Below the pieces are notes generated by a model. The model saw nothing but the letters and a program-made list of their open reading frames with translations. It searched no databases and was not told where the DNA came from. From assembly GCA_020636315.1 (NCBI GenBank), contig JACJYA010000012.1, positions 1 through 64,000 on the forward strand: a DNA stretch of 64,000 bases, in the 5' to 3' direction. This DNA comes from Lewinellaceae bacterium (lineage in GTDB: Bacteria; Bacteroidota; Bacteroidia; Chitinophagales; Saprospiraceae). The translations under genes and the position numbers were made by a program. This document shows positions 1 to 9,078 of this stretch, piece by piece; position 1 is the stretch's first letter, and the number at the start of each line of letters is the position of its first letter.

Positions 1-870
1 GCGTTCTTCAAATGCCTTGATGAAGACTTTCCGGCCTTTGTCCTTTAAAAAGCAGCCATTGGCCCGCTGCTCGAAGTGGCCGGCCTTCAGTTCTTTTCGG
101 TTGAACAGCTTAAAAAGGGTTCGGTCCACCAGTATTGGCTTGAAGACCTCCGCCAGGTCGAGCGCCAGGCTGTAACGGCGGGCGCCGGGCTCGTGCAGGA
201 AGCTGATGGTGGGGTTGAGCTGAGTATGGTAGATCACATCCAGCGCCAGGGCGTAGCACATCATATTGCCGAAGGAAACGGCGGCATTGACCTCATTGGA
301 CGGCGGCTGTTTGTGGCGGCCGTTCATGGGGAAATCAAGGATGATCTTTTCGAAAGCCTGGTAATAGGTTTGCCGGCAGTTGCCTTCAATGCCCATCAGA
401 GCCGGCACATCTTCGGTTATCGTTATGGTTTCACGAAATCCTTCTAACTGGCTGATCAGCACATCGAGTTCCCGGCCCCGGGTATGGTAGTAGCGCAGGT
501 TCTTGAGCATATTGAAACTGGCGCCGCTCACCAGCCGGCGGGCGATGTGCATCCGGCGCTTGCGGCTCAGGTAGGCGCGGGTTTGCTCCACCTGCATCTT
601 GCCGGCCAGGAGATATTCTTTGGGCTGGAAAGAGCCGGTGTAGTGCTCGTAATAATCGAAGAAATGGACCGGGATGCGCTGTTTGCCCAGGAAATTGAAC
701 AGGGCGCTGTTGGCGTCAATGCTGCCGAAGATGTACAGGGCCTCGATGCCTTCCACCGGCAGGTAGCGGGGTTTTTGTTCGGCGCCCAGCTCATCGACAG
801 GAGTGAACTTCAGGGTGTTGTCGCGGCGGGCCATGCGGCCGGGGTTGAAGAGGTAGTAAGGCTTTTTCAT
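1..870 (-). CDS. cas1: CRISPR integrase Cas1 (partial, C-terminus off the left edge)
   Basis: An open frame of 290 codons starts at the ATG at 870 and runs past base 1 without a stop. Cas1 is the metal-dependent integrase that, with Cas2, inserts new spacers into the array. The expected acidic/His metal site is visible: Glu in MGIEGNCRQ, His in SFLHEPG and Asp in LALDLAEVFKP. Family members are usually about 330-345 residues, so some 40-55 residues should lie outside. It starts 7 bases after the cas4 stop, so the two are probably co-translated. cas2 and the array would be expected next, beyond base 1; neither is visible here. Confidence 0.95.
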   Translation of the reverse strand, partial: MKKPYYLFNPGRMARRDNTLKFTPVDELGAEQKPRYLPVEGIEALYIFGSIDANSALFNFLGKQRIPVHFFDYYEHYTGSFQPKEYLLAGKMQVEQTRAYLSRKRRMHIARRLVSGASFNMLKNLRYYHTRGRELDVLISQLEGFRETITITEDVPALMGIEGNCRQTYYQAFEKIILDFPMNGRHKQPPSNEVNAAVSFGNMMCYALALDVIYHTQLNPTISFLHEPGARRYSLALDLAEVFKPILVDRTLFKLFNRKELKAGHFEQRANGCFLKDKGRKVFIKAFEER

Positions 871-877
871 GTGATGA

Positions 878-1378
878 TTATTCAGAAAAACAGAATTCGA
901 AATAGGCGCACTTCTTACAGATCCCCTTTTTCACCAGCGGCGGACATTTTTCTAGCCCTATGATCCGCTGTACCTCAGCATCCCAGAGCGGGATCTCCCG
1001 GCGGCCGGCATCCGAAAGCCACACTTCTTCGGTTTCCCGCAGGCGGGGATATTCAAGTATGCCGTGTGACACCGGCACCCCATTTCGCTCCAGCACGAAG
1101 AGGTAATATTTGAGCTGCGCCCGGTGCGCATCTTCCCGCTTGTTCGACTTTTTGACTTCCCGGACAATGCCTGCTGTGGCGTCATAGTGGTCGATCCGGA
1201 TGCCCTCGATCTCCAGGGCCTGCCACCGGGCCGCCCGCTGCGGGTAGCTGTGCTCGTCGATGAATTTACCCTCAGCCACCAGTTCGCTATTGTGCTCCAT
1301 GTTGATGCCGTGGGCAAAGAGCCAGAGCTTGCGGTGGCATAGGTGGAGATAGGCGATATGGGTGCCGGTTGTGTGCAT
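878..1378 (-). CDS. cas4: CRISPR adaptation nuclease Cas4
   Basis: 166 residues, a normal length for stand-alone Cas4. Cas4 is a RecB-like nuclease with an iron-sulfur cluster that trims prespacers and checks their PAM before Cas1-Cas2 integrates them. Cluster cysteines are seen at residue 14 and at 145, 154, 157 and 163 (the tail reads KKGICKKCAYFEFC). RecB nuclease motifs are visible as Asp63/66, the E-V-K motif at 74-76, and Gln88 followed by Tyr91/92. The gene sits directly upstream of cas1 and downstream of an ATPase gene that separates it from the interference genes. A frame-shifted overlapping frame (958-1422) is a shadow. Confidence 0.95.
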   Translation of the reverse strand: MHTTGTHIAYLHLCHRKLWLFAHGINMEHNSELVAEGKFIDEHSYPQRAARWQALEIEGIRIDHYDATAGIVREVKKSNKREDAHRAQLKYYLFVLERNGVPVSHGILEYPRLRETEEVWLSDAGRREIPLWDAEVQRIIGLEKCPPLVKKGICKKCAYFEFCFSE

Positions 1379-1445
1379 GGCATAATGGTTTTACGGTTGG
1401 ATAGTTGGGAGGTTATCCTCACGTCAATCTTTCAAAAAGGGCATA

Positions 1446-2642
1446 TCAATATAGAAAACCGAACAGCCAGAGCGGGATCTTATTGCGAAATCCGGTTTCG
1501 ATATCATCGGCGGCGATGAAGGAGTTGGGGATATTCCTGATCTGTTTTCCTTCCTTATTTTTGCCTCCGACCTCCACCACCAGCTTTCTCTCGATGAGAA
1601 AATCTCCCTTAGGAGGAAGGCTCACTTCGTAACCGGCATTGCGCAGTTGGTTGAGAAAGTAAGTTTCGCGTAAGGTGCCAAGGTTCGGTTCCCCCTTTAA
1701 AGCATAGCTTAAGTTGGTGTTTTCCAGGTATATTTTGTCTGGTTTTTGCAATGCAGCTACTCCTTTGGTAGCGGTATTCAACAAGTTGAGTAAACGAGCG
1801 CTGCTCAAGTGCTGAATAAAATTATTGATAGAATCCCTTCCCATCCCCAGTTTTCCGGCCAGAGCGGAGATATTGGGCTCAAATGGAACGGATTCCGCCA
1901 GGACGCCAAGTAGTTTTTTTATCTTTTGAATATTAGAGGCTGTGTATCCTTCTACTGCTCTAAGGTCGCGTTCGAGAGTTGCATTGACCGTTTCGAACAG
2001 CCGCGCCTGGTAAAATGTTCCTTCCCCCTCCAAAACAAATGGAAGATACCCGGAGCGCCAGTAATCCCTGAATAAAGGAAGCGGGCGAAACCGGGATAAG
2101 TACTCTCTGCTAAGTTCAAGGTGGTTGGCCAGCAACTCTTCCAGGCTTACAACCGGCAGGTTGATGTTATGAACCAGCGCCAGATATTCCCTGAAGGACA
2201 AACCTGGCAGTTCGAAACTCAACAACCGCCGGCTCAGGTCCGCTGCCCCGTGATACAGGTCCAGCGCGGAGGAAGCCGTAATAATGACCTGTAGGTTGCT
2301 GTGTGCATCATAAATGTTCTTCAGTTCGCCCGACCAGTTAGGGTACTGGTGGATTTCGTCCACCAGCAGGTGTTTTCCACCGTATTTGACAAAATCCCCG
2401 GCCAGTTCCAACAGGCTGTTGGTATAAAACCAGGGGTGGTCGGCTGTTACGTAGAGTACATCCGGGCCTGCGGCCAACTCATATTTTAACCACTGTAACA
2501 ACAGGGTCGTCTTGCCCGCGCCCCTCGGGCCCCTGATCGCCAGCATGCGTTCTCCTTTTGGCAACCGGCGATACAAAAACCGAAAGTGCTCGTCAGTGAT
2601 CTGCTCAAGATAAAGTTCCTGGTACTCAAATAATGATCGCAT
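1446..2642 (-). CDS. AAA-family ATPase with DUF4143-type C-terminal domain, inside the cas operon
   Basis: 398 residues. The N-terminal half is an AAA_14-type ATPase: Walker A RGPRGAGKTTLL near residue 40 and Walker B LLVDEIHQYPNW near residue 95. The C-terminal half looks like DUF4143 and ends in a PD-(D/E)XK-like patch (DFLIERKLVVEVGGKNKEG). Such proteins are common, highly duplicated and poorly understood in Bacteroidota, and no Cas function is established. It lies between cas7 (176 bases upstream) and cas4 (67 bases downstream) on the same strand. It has its own palindromic operator-like region just before the start codon, which suggests it is an inserted cassette. Family assignment is fairly secure; the role is unknown. 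Confidence 0.85.
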   Translation of the reverse strand: MRSLFEYQELYLEQITDEHFRFLYRRLPKGERMLAIRGPRGAGKTTLLLQWLKYELAAGPDVLYVTADHPWFYTNSLLELAGDFVKYGGKHLLVDEIHQYPNWSGELKNIYDAHSNLQVIITASSALDLYHGAADLSRRLLSFELPGLSFREYLALVHNINLPVVSLEELLANHLELSREYLSRFRPLPLFRDYWRSGYLPFVLEGEGTFYQARLFETVNATLERDLRAVEGYTASNIQKIKKLLGVLAESVPFEPNISALAGKLGMGRDSINNFIQHLSSARLLNLLNTATKGVAALQKPDKIYLENTNLSYALKGEPNLGTLRETYFLNQLRNAGYEVSLPPKGDFLIERKLVVEVGGKNKEGKQIRNIPNSFIAADDIETGFRNKIPLWLFGFLY

Positions 2643-2643
2643 T

Positions 2644-2693
2644 TTGACTTGATTTTAAGTCAATTTTATGTAATTTTTGACTTGAAGTCAAGT
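2644..2693 (-). promoter_or_regulatory. Two TTGACTT palindromes upstream of the ATPase gene
   Basis: The half-site TTGACTT occurs four times immediately before the ATPase start codon. The pair at 2644-2650 and 2657-2663 forms a perfect inverted repeat with a 6-base spacer. The pair at 2677-2683 and 2685-2691 forms a perfect inverted repeat with a 1-base spacer. Equivalent half-sites of the two palindromes are 33 bases apart, about three helical turns. This is the layout of an operator for a dimeric regulator. That the ATPase or another local protein binds it is inference. Confidence 0.6.
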
Positions 2694-2818
2694 CGATTAA
2701 TGGATTCCTGGCTTTTAATCTGCTTTGCTGTCCCAGGCTCGGCCCGGGCTCTTCGTGGAGATAGGGCCGAACCTGAAGCGATGCTTTAGAAGAAGATGAA
2801 GGTAGTGATGCATGAGAG

Positions 2819-3874
2819 TCAGATTTCTTTCAATTGATTTTCGTAATTGAAGGCATGCAACTGTTCGATCAAGTGGTTTTTGGCCTGCTCCAAGGCATCA
2901 GCACTTTCAGAAGTCGTGATGAGATATCCGGCAGCAGGCAGAGTTACAAAAGTTTCCACTCCTTCCAGGGCTTCTTCAATAACGGGTTTTGCTTTTTCAT
3001 CCTCGGTCAACTTTGCTCTGATACAGCTGGCAATTTTGTTCGCATTTGAACTGGCGGCAAGGGCGAGGGTTTCCATTAAGCTGAAGGTTCTGGCTTGATT
3101 GGAGGTGATTTTCCAGCTTACAATTGCAGAAGCAATGGCGGGTATCCATTTTACCCTTATGTCAGAAGGAGCGGTCAGGCAGGGCCCGAATACATTTTCT
3201 CCTAGTACCCATCCTGCTTCTCTCAGGCTCATTTCCACTTCCGGTGCGATTTCCGGTTCGTAAGGGTTTAGTGTGACAGAGAAAAGCCTTCTGAGGTCTA
3301 TTGCAATATCCTGGACAAACAGGCCGGTCGCCCTCCTGTTATCCGGTATCCACTTTCTTCGGAGACTTCTGTCTTTGCCTTCTAAAAGAGCCTGGATATC
3401 TTCTTCGTTCAAAGGGTTTCCCTTTTCATCTCGCACGATGATTTCATTGTTGGGCCGGTCACTTCGGTCGAAGGTGATATTCTCGGTATCCGTTCCGGCC
3501 AGCAAGGGATGCAGCGCCCGCATAGCGGAAATAGAAAGAGGGCTTCTGCGTTTCAGGGTTTTTTCTTTTCCTCCTTTTGCCGCTTTCATCCATCCACCAA
3601 ACAGTTGGTCGGCATAAGTGGGGTTGCAGGTAGAAAAAACTTCCCCTTCTTTTAACTCTCCCTTTTTGGTGACGTCCCACAGAAATGTGGTGGGAGAGCC
3701 CTGGGTCTTTAAAGTATTGTTTAGAGCATCCAGCAGGGAACGTTTTACCTGCTGGCCGCTTGAATAAGGTACTCTTCTTCCGAATTGCGGGTCGTAATAG
3801 GTTTTTTGCCCATCCTGGACGCAGAAAACCGTGTGTTCTGCTCTTTTTAGTGTTCTTATATAAATGGTATCCAT
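2819..3874 (-). CDS. cas7: Type I CRISPR Cascade backbone subunit Cas7
   Basis: 351 residues, following the large-subunit gene by 21 bases and preceding the ATPase. Cas7 proteins polymerise along the crRNA to make the backbone of the interference complex. The start is MDTIYIRTLKRAEHTVFC, and a later segment, LFVQDIAIDLRRLFSVTLNP, is compatible with the Cas7 RRM fold. Basic stretches such as KGGKEKTLKRR could contact RNA. The assignment rests largely on gene order (cas5-cas3-cas8-X-cas4-cas1) and size; sequence motifs of Cas7 are weak. It may be the Csp1-type Cas7 of the PGING I-B variant. Confidence 0.7.
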   Translation of the reverse strand: MDTIYIRTLKRAEHTVFCVQDGQKTYYDPQFGRRVPYSSGQQVKRSLLDALNNTLKTQGSPTTFLWDVTKKGELKEGEVFSTCNPTYADQLFGGWMKAAKGGKEKTLKRRSPLSISAMRALHPLLAGTDTENITFDRSDRPNNEIIVRDEKGNPLNEEDIQALLEGKDRSLRRKWIPDNRRATGLFVQDIAIDLRRLFSVTLNPYEPEIAPEVEMSLREAGWVLGENVFGPCLTAPSDIRVKWIPAIASAIVSWKITSNQARTFSLMETLALAASSNANKIASCIRAKLTEDEKAKPVIEEALEGVETFVTLPAAGYLITTSESADALEQAKNHLIEQLHAFNYENQLKEI

Positions 3875-3895
3875 GGTGAAATAAGTTTTTATTTT

Positions 3896-5293
3896 TTATG
3901 AAATCCTTTCTGCGTAGGCGTAATCGAATTTGAGCAGGAGAACAAAGTAGGCAAAGTCTTCCTGGCTCATAAAGTGCACCCGGTCCCGAAGGCTCTTTAT
4001 TTTTTCGACAATCTCCATTTCAACACTGTCATCTTTGACAATTTCAATGAGGGCTTCCAGGAAATCCGTTTTTCTCCTTGTGGCAAAGAGCTTTTTCTCC
4101 AGCAGGTTGGTGCGATCCCTTTTTCTGGCGCCTTCCCTGTATTTTACAAGAGCGGCGGCTATATCCCGGGTGTAATCCGAGATTTCGTTTTTATTTTTTG
4201 AAATCATAGCAGTTAACCAGGTTTTATAAGTTCTGAAAGTAATTACATTCTCTTCGTCCTTTTTTATGATACCCGCCTTTCTCTTTTCAAAGCTTTCTTC
4301 GCTCTCTCCTTTTTTTTGCTGTATGGCGGGTTTTGTCAATTTCAGGTTGGAATCATTGGCAAAGTATTTGGACAGGTTTTTGGGTTCTAATGCCTGAAGG
4401 CCGATATTGCCTAACTCGCAAGCTCTTTTGATGTGTTTGCCGTAAAGGGCTTCGAAATCGGCCTGGTTTGTTCTGTAGTTTTCCTCGCCGAAAAGTTGCT
4501 GGTAGATCTCGTGTAACCTTCTTCCATTTTTCAGTTGAAAAGGAACGAATCCCACTGTTTTGTTGGTCTGCCCAAGGGCGAAGACATAGGCAGTTAATGA
4601 TTCAGAAGGGAAACGATTGGAGAGGCTAAAGAATAATCTCGGCCAATCGACGGTATTGACCTCTATTTTATCTTCACTAATTGAAAATATTTTTTCTCTT
4701 TCGAGTGCTGAGAAATCAAAATCATCCCTGAACCATCTGCCGAATTTATACGCCAGCCACTGTCCGTTCCAGGTAGTAATTTGGTTAGGCCGCAGTTTTT
4801 CAAGGACGGGGTCATTAAGGTACCGTCGGTATATCTGCCAGCCTTCGAATGTAGCGTATGTGATCGCCGGGTTGTCGAATAACAAGGCATATCCGCCCGC
4901 GACACCTAAACTCAAGGAACCACCAATCCATGAAAAGTAAACTTCCTCTTCGGTAACGGGGAACTCGATATCGGTAACCAGGCCTGAAGTGGTGGCGTAT
5001 TCCTTTGTTTCCGATGCAGGATAGCCGATAGCAATACTGGCATCTCGCTCGCCTCTTTCCACTTTTTCGTGAAACTTCACCAGTTTCGCCGGCCGTTCTT
5101 CCGGCCCGAAAAAGGGCTTTTTCTTACTGATGCCCTGAACAAAAGGAGAATTCTGTGCCCACATCAGGTATTTTTTATGGTCAAAAACGAGCTTGAACAG
5201 CACTTCGTCAAAGAATTCCCTGGCAGAATAATTTTTTCCGTTACGCAGGTTATATTCTTCTAAAAAAGTCTTTCCAACAGTTGAGGTAAACAT
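3896..5293 (-). CDS. cas8: Type I CRISPR large subunit, Cas8-like
   Basis: 465 residues, encoded 3 bases after the cas3 stop and 21 bases before cas7. In type I systems the large subunit recognises the PAM and positions Cas3. The sequence is rich in charged helices in its C-terminal third (around EEDFAYFVLLLKFDYAYAER), as expected for a Cas8 helical bundle. The N-terminal part has a hydrophobic GGSLSLGVAGGYALLF stretch. Cas8 families diverge too far for motif recognition, so the call is mainly positional. Length and order would fit the Csp2-type large subunit of the PGING variant. Confidence 0.65.
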   Translation of the reverse strand: MFTSTVGKTFLEEYNLRNGKNYSAREFFDEVLFKLVFDHKKYLMWAQNSPFVQGISKKKPFFGPEERPAKLVKFHEKVERGERDASIAIGYPASETKEYATTSGLVTDIEFPVTEEEVYFSWIGGSLSLGVAGGYALLFDNPAITYATFEGWQIYRRYLNDPVLEKLRPNQITTWNGQWLAYKFGRWFRDDFDFSALEREKIFSISEDKIEVNTVDWPRLFFSLSNRFPSESLTAYVFALGQTNKTVGFVPFQLKNGRRLHEIYQQLFGEENYRTNQADFEALYGKHIKRACELGNIGLQALEPKNLSKYFANDSNLKLTKPAIQQKKGESEESFEKRKAGIIKKDEENVITFRTYKTWLTAMISKNKNEISDYTRDIAAALVKYREGARKRDRTNLLEKKLFATRRKTDFLEALIEIVKDDSVEMEIVEKIKSLRDRVHFMSQEDFAYFVLLLKFDYAYAERIS

Positions 5294-5296
5294 GGT

Positions 5297-7456
5297 TCAA
5301 CAGAATTGACTGGATTCATTGAATTTATTTTCTTTCACGGCCTCCTGGGAGAACCCCAGTTCATCATCATAGGCTTCATCCGGGATGACGAATGGGCAAT
5401 TTCCTTCTTCTAGCCGTTGCAGATGCCTTACCGGGAAATATCGGGCGGGAATTTCCATTTGCATCCTTTTTTGGAAAGGGGCATCGAGGTATGCTCCGAT
5501 ATCGGCATTTACAATGCATACCACGCTGTCAATTTCCAGTACTTCCATCAGCCAGGAATTTCCGTTCATCAGAGGCGATATGGACCAACTCCCATTTTCC
5601 TTAAAGACGGCATGTTCTTCTATTTTCAGGAAATTGATCTCGGTGAAGACGGAATCGATCTTTTCCTGAAGGCTTCTTTCATGAAGTATTTCATTATTTG
5701 GCAATGCTTCATAGCTGCATTTCAGGATGTCGGGATCATAAGGCCTGGCCTCTTTTATACCTTCGGGAGGCGTTATTATGAATATCGGTTTGGTTTTTCC
5801 AATCGTGTTTTCGTTTCGTTTCCGGTTCACTCTTCCAAATCGTTGTATCATGGCATCCAGAGGAGCGCATTCTGTTATCATTAAATCGAAGCTAATGTCA
5901 AGGCTTACTTCCACCACTTGAGTGGAAACTACAATGCAAGCCTCATTTGATGTATTGAATTCTTTTGTTGGTTTGCCTTCGTCATCTAAACCAATCAGCC
6001 TTTTTTCCTTTTCTTTTCTGTGTTTGCGTTTAAAGCGGCTGTGAAGCAGGAGCGCAGGAGTAGAAGGGTAGGCGGTTTTCAGGCCTTTAAATACCTGTTG
6101 AGCGGTACTGACTTTGTTGCATACGATCAAAACCTTTTGTCCTGCACTGATTGCTTTTTTGACAATATCGCTAGATTCGTTCCAACCATCTATTTTGTGG
6201 ATGATATGCCGGTCATAGGCGTTCAGCTCTTCGTCAGAAAGCTTGGCCTCCAGTACATGTTCGGCTCCCAGGATTTTTTTAATTTTCTCGTATAAGATCG
6301 TTGGCATCGTTGCCGTCCCTATGTGAAGCCGGCAGCCAATTCTGCTGAGTACGTCAACCAATTTTAGAACAATGGCCTGGGAAACCTCCGAGTAAGTGTG
6401 TACCTCATCCAGGATGACGTCACAGCCCCTTAGGTCAAGTATTAAAGCCTCAAACCCCTTACTTCCCAGTGCTATGCCTGCCATTTGGTAAGGCGTAAGT
6501 ACTTTGATCGAAGTGCCGATATGCTTTTGCAATACGATGTCTTCTCTATCGCCATCCTCTGCTTCGATCAGAGAAGAAGCGGCATGCAGAACTTTAATAT
6601 TCAGGTTCGGGTTGTCATTCTTAAGCTCTTTTTGAAGCCGGAAATACATGGCATTGATAGAAGCCTGAAAAGGAAGCGTATAAAATACCCGCCCCCGACA
6701 ACGGCGGAACAGAAAATCAGTCTTCCCGGCTCCGGTACAAGCCACTACCATGGTATGTGGCTTTTCCGATTCGGAAGGGTAATAGGAAAGCGGATATAAA
6801 GGGTGTTTTCTACTGAAGAAGTCCAGTTTAGGCTTGATAAATAAATTTTCGAGTTTTTCTTCGGACTTCATGATCATGGCGGAAGCAAAGTGGTCTGCCC
6901 CCATGAGTAACCCCCGCCATTCCGAGTATCCTCTTTCCCGATATTTGTTTTCGCAGAATTCAAGAACCTGTTCATAAGCAGCTTCTGCTTCCTTACTCGA
7001 AATAGGCCTTGTATGGATACCGAAACATTGCAAAATTTCCAGTGCCGTAGCGCTCCATTTTTCCCATTCCCCCAGGTGAAAAGCGAGGTTGTCCGGTTCA
7101 CTTTCATCGAGGTCCAGGATTCCTCTTCCCTTTCTATCTCTGATCATTGACTTATGATGGGCAATGATCATTTCGATTACTGCATCTTGCCATTCTCTTT
7201 TGATGAGGGGAAGGAAGAACAGTGAAGATATTTCATGGCGAAATGGCTGGGAGGGCCTGGTTTTATTTAGTTGCCGTTGAAAAACGGGGTGCGTCTTGCC
7301 TATGTCGTGGAAAATAGCGCCAACCCTGGCTAATTCAACGGGGTGTCCCGTAAATGATGCGAACTTTTCAACGGCAATTTTTACATGAAGCAGGTGGTCG
7401 TATAAAGAGGTCCATTCCGGAGCCCCTTTTGCTTTTATTTCCGGATGCTTATTCAT
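5297..7456 (-). CDS. cas3: CRISPR nuclease-helicase Cas3 (HD domain fused to SF2 helicase)
   Basis: 719 residues. Cas3 is recruited by Cascade to nick and unwind target DNA. The N-terminal HD nuclease shows VGAIFHDIGKTHP near residue 50, FRHEIS and then IIAHHKS. The helicase follows, with Walker A ACTGAGKTDFLF near residue 240, motif II DEVH near 350, motif III GTATMP, and the motif VI region QRFGRVNRKR near 560. HD and helicase are in one chain, as in most type I systems. The gene overlaps cas5 by one base at 7456, and cas8 follows after 3 bases, so it is tightly operonic. All key motifs look intact. Confidence 0.95.
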   Translation of the reverse strand: MNKHPEIKAKGAPEWTSLYDHLLHVKIAVEKFASFTGHPVELARVGAIFHDIGKTHPVFQRQLNKTRPSQPFRHEISSLFFLPLIKREWQDAVIEMIIAHHKSMIRDRKGRGILDLDESEPDNLAFHLGEWEKWSATALEILQCFGIHTRPISSKEAEAAYEQVLEFCENKYRERGYSEWRGLLMGADHFASAMIMKSEEKLENLFIKPKLDFFSRKHPLYPLSYYPSESEKPHTMVVACTGAGKTDFLFRRCRGRVFYTLPFQASINAMYFRLQKELKNDNPNLNIKVLHAASSLIEAEDGDREDIVLQKHIGTSIKVLTPYQMAGIALGSKGFEALILDLRGCDVILDEVHTYSEVSQAIVLKLVDVLSRIGCRLHIGTATMPTILYEKIKKILGAEHVLEAKLSDEELNAYDRHIIHKIDGWNESSDIVKKAISAGQKVLIVCNKVSTAQQVFKGLKTAYPSTPALLLHSRFKRKHRKEKEKRLIGLDDEGKPTKEFNTSNEACIVVSTQVVEVSLDISFDLMITECAPLDAMIQRFGRVNRKRNENTIGKTKPIFIITPPEGIKEARPYDPDILKCSYEALPNNEILHERSLQEKIDSVFTEINFLKIEEHAVFKENGSWSISPLMNGNSWLMEVLEIDSVVCIVNADIGAYLDAPFQKRMQMEIPARYFPVRHLQRLEEGNCPFVIPDEAYDDELGFSQEAVKENKFNESSQFC

Positions 7457-8055
7457 TAAAATGATTTTACGGGATTACCTAATACTTTCAACCATCCATA
7501 CATGGGCCTGCCATCATCAAACCGGTTGTAACCCACCAGAAAAGAGTTTTCGTTCTTCTCAAATACCAGCTCATATCCGGCAAACTTTTCCGCGTCGGAA
7601 TCGAATTCTTCTTGCGTGGCAGTGAGCATTTCTCCCGGCAATAGAATGTCCTCATTTCTGGCGAGGCAGAGGTGTTGCCCGAAAGCGATTTCCGCATCTT
7701 CTTTTTTTTCGAATGCCAGGTGAAGTACGGGATTCAGCAATACGTTCCTTACCAGAACTGCATAATCTCTGACAACTGTATTTTTTTTGTTAATTCTCTT
7801 GGTGTTCCAACCTCTCGGTTGAATTTGCTCTTGTTGAGCGGACATCTGATCATAGGCAAGCCTGTGCCGCATGATCTTGTATATTGAAAATGGTTTGGCT
7901 AAAAGCTCGGGAAATAGCTTGCGTTCGATGCCCGCCACCAGAGAAGGCGTCAAAAACTGCTGGCTGAACGTTTCACTATCCCGAACTGCCGTCCAGGGCT
8001 TAATGAACCCAAAGGGCCCGGAATATTTCACTATATAGTACTTCATAGCTTGCAT
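7456..8055 (-). CDS. cas5: Type I CRISPR Cascade subunit Cas5
   Basis: 199 residues. Cas5 caps the 5' handle of the crRNA in Cascade. The beginning, YSGPFGFIKPWTAVRDSETF, followed by TPSLVAGIERKLFP, matches the Cas5 pattern of a first RRM strand, an aromatic/Pro-rich turn and the P-S-x-x-G helix start. It directly follows the small cas6 gene with no spacer (8055/8056) and overlaps the start of cas3 by one base. ATG at 8055 gives MQAMKYYIV; the second ATG, three codons in, is an equally possible start. Confidence 0.8.
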   Translation of the reverse strand: MQAMKYYIVKYSGPFGFIKPWTAVRDSETFSQQFLTPSLVAGIERKLFPELLAKPFSIYKIMRHRLAYDQMSAQQEQIQPRGWNTKRINKKNTVVRDYAVLVRNVLLNPVLHLAFEKKEDAEIAFGQHLCLARNEDILLPGEMLTATQEEFDSDAEKFAGYELVFEKNENSFLVGYNRFDDGRPMYGWLKVLGNPVKSF

Positions 8056-8712
8056 CTATTTTAGTGCTCCAAAACCAATCCCCGTGCTGTTCCCAATCCC
8101 CACTTCCCAGGCAAACCCAATGGCCTGAGGGGCGCCTTCCAGGATCACGGGGCAGAAGGCAGCTTTATTCTTTATTCCTTTATAGGTAACCAGCTTGGTT
8201 TTGACATTCCGGTAGCTTCTGTCGAAACGGGCCGTAACCGGCAGTTCTCCCAGGCTGGCTGCTTTAAGTTTGTTCCGCAACGTTTCCGTGATCAGAAAAT
8301 CCGCCTCTTCATCGAAGGGATAAAAAAATTTTACGTTCTTATCAATCATCCTTTTGATCAGGACTGGGCTGTTAAGCAGAAATCGTTCCGTTTCCCGAAA
8401 TTCAGGCGGTTTTTGGAGAATAACTTCACGCACCTCCATTCCAAAGTTTATTTCGGGATCGGCCCGCACTCCGGTAATGACCCTTTTGACCAGATCTGTC
8501 GATGGAGAACTGATAAAAAAGGTGCTTCCCTTCGGGAAATTTAGTCCGGAGCCATTTGCCTGCCCTCCCGTCAACCAGGAAAGGGAATAAAGAGAAAGGC
8601 CGTCGTGCACTTCGTTTTCACCAAGCCATTTGTGCAACGCCCCGACTAAATACTGCTGGTAATTGTACGGGGCCGTTTCCCGGTTTGGCGTGGTTTTCAG
8701 ATAGATCCTCAT
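8056..8712 (-). CDS. cas6: CRISPR RNA endonuclease Cas6 (copy 2, short form)
   Basis: 218 residues. Cas6 cuts the precursor crRNA inside each repeat. The C-terminal glycine-rich loop GIGNSTGIGFGALK is the Cas6 signature, and the N-terminal part (YNYQQYLVGALHKWL) fits the first RRM fold. Possible catalytic residues cannot be assigned with certainty: a His lies at residue 27 (ALHKWL) and another at 36. It is the first gene of the tightly packed cas6-cas5-cas3-cas8-cas7 run. A second, longer Cas6 is encoded at 10039-10836, and the two are clearly different in sequence. Confidence 0.85.
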   Translation of the reverse strand: MRIYLKTTPNRETAPYNYQQYLVGALHKWLGENEVHDGLSLYSLSWLTGGQANGSGLNFPKGSTFFISSPSTDLVKRVITGVRADPEINFGMEVREVILQKPPEFRETERFLLNSPVLIKRMIDKNVKFFYPFDEEADFLITETLRNKLKAASLGELPVTARFDRSYRNVKTKLVTYKGIKNKAAFCPVILEGAPQAIGFAWEVGIGNSTGIGFGALK

Positions 8713-9078
8713 ATTCTTCTTTATCTAAAATTTTGTATGAGTGTGTTTTTTATCGAAGAGCTGGCTCTGCAAATCTACATCCCCCCCCAGGGTTCTCACC
8801 ACCCCACCTCCCAAAAAGATCAATAAAAATGATGGATCTGGCCGGAAGCCTGCTGTTGGCAAGTATTCCGGCGCGTTATTTTTTATTTTACGGGACATGT
8901 CCCTCAATGTTTCGTCTATTCGGCTTAGCGCCCGGGGGGCTCAGCACCCTATCCACGGCACTCCTGCATGGGATAGAGGGCCCATCCTTACCGGCCGGCA
9001 GTCAGGATCGGTTTTATTTGTCCGCGGCATACGCAAGGGCGGCAAGAATATCATCCCTTCCCAGATCCTGTCCCCTGT
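8713..9078. other. Intergenic gap between the WYL regulator and the second cas6
   Basis: This 366-base gap breaks an otherwise packed operon. Frames through it have no coding character. There is a weak inverted repeat (CCCTATCC near 8949 against GGGATAGAGGG near 8969) and several C or G runs. No CRISPR-type direct repeats were seen. It could hold the promoter of the downstream cas genes, but no convincing TAnnTTTG element was found. Confidence 0.4.

Noticed and set aside
76..963. Plus-strand frames at the left edge
   Set aside because: They are antisense to cas1, which has intact catalytic motifs on the minus strand.
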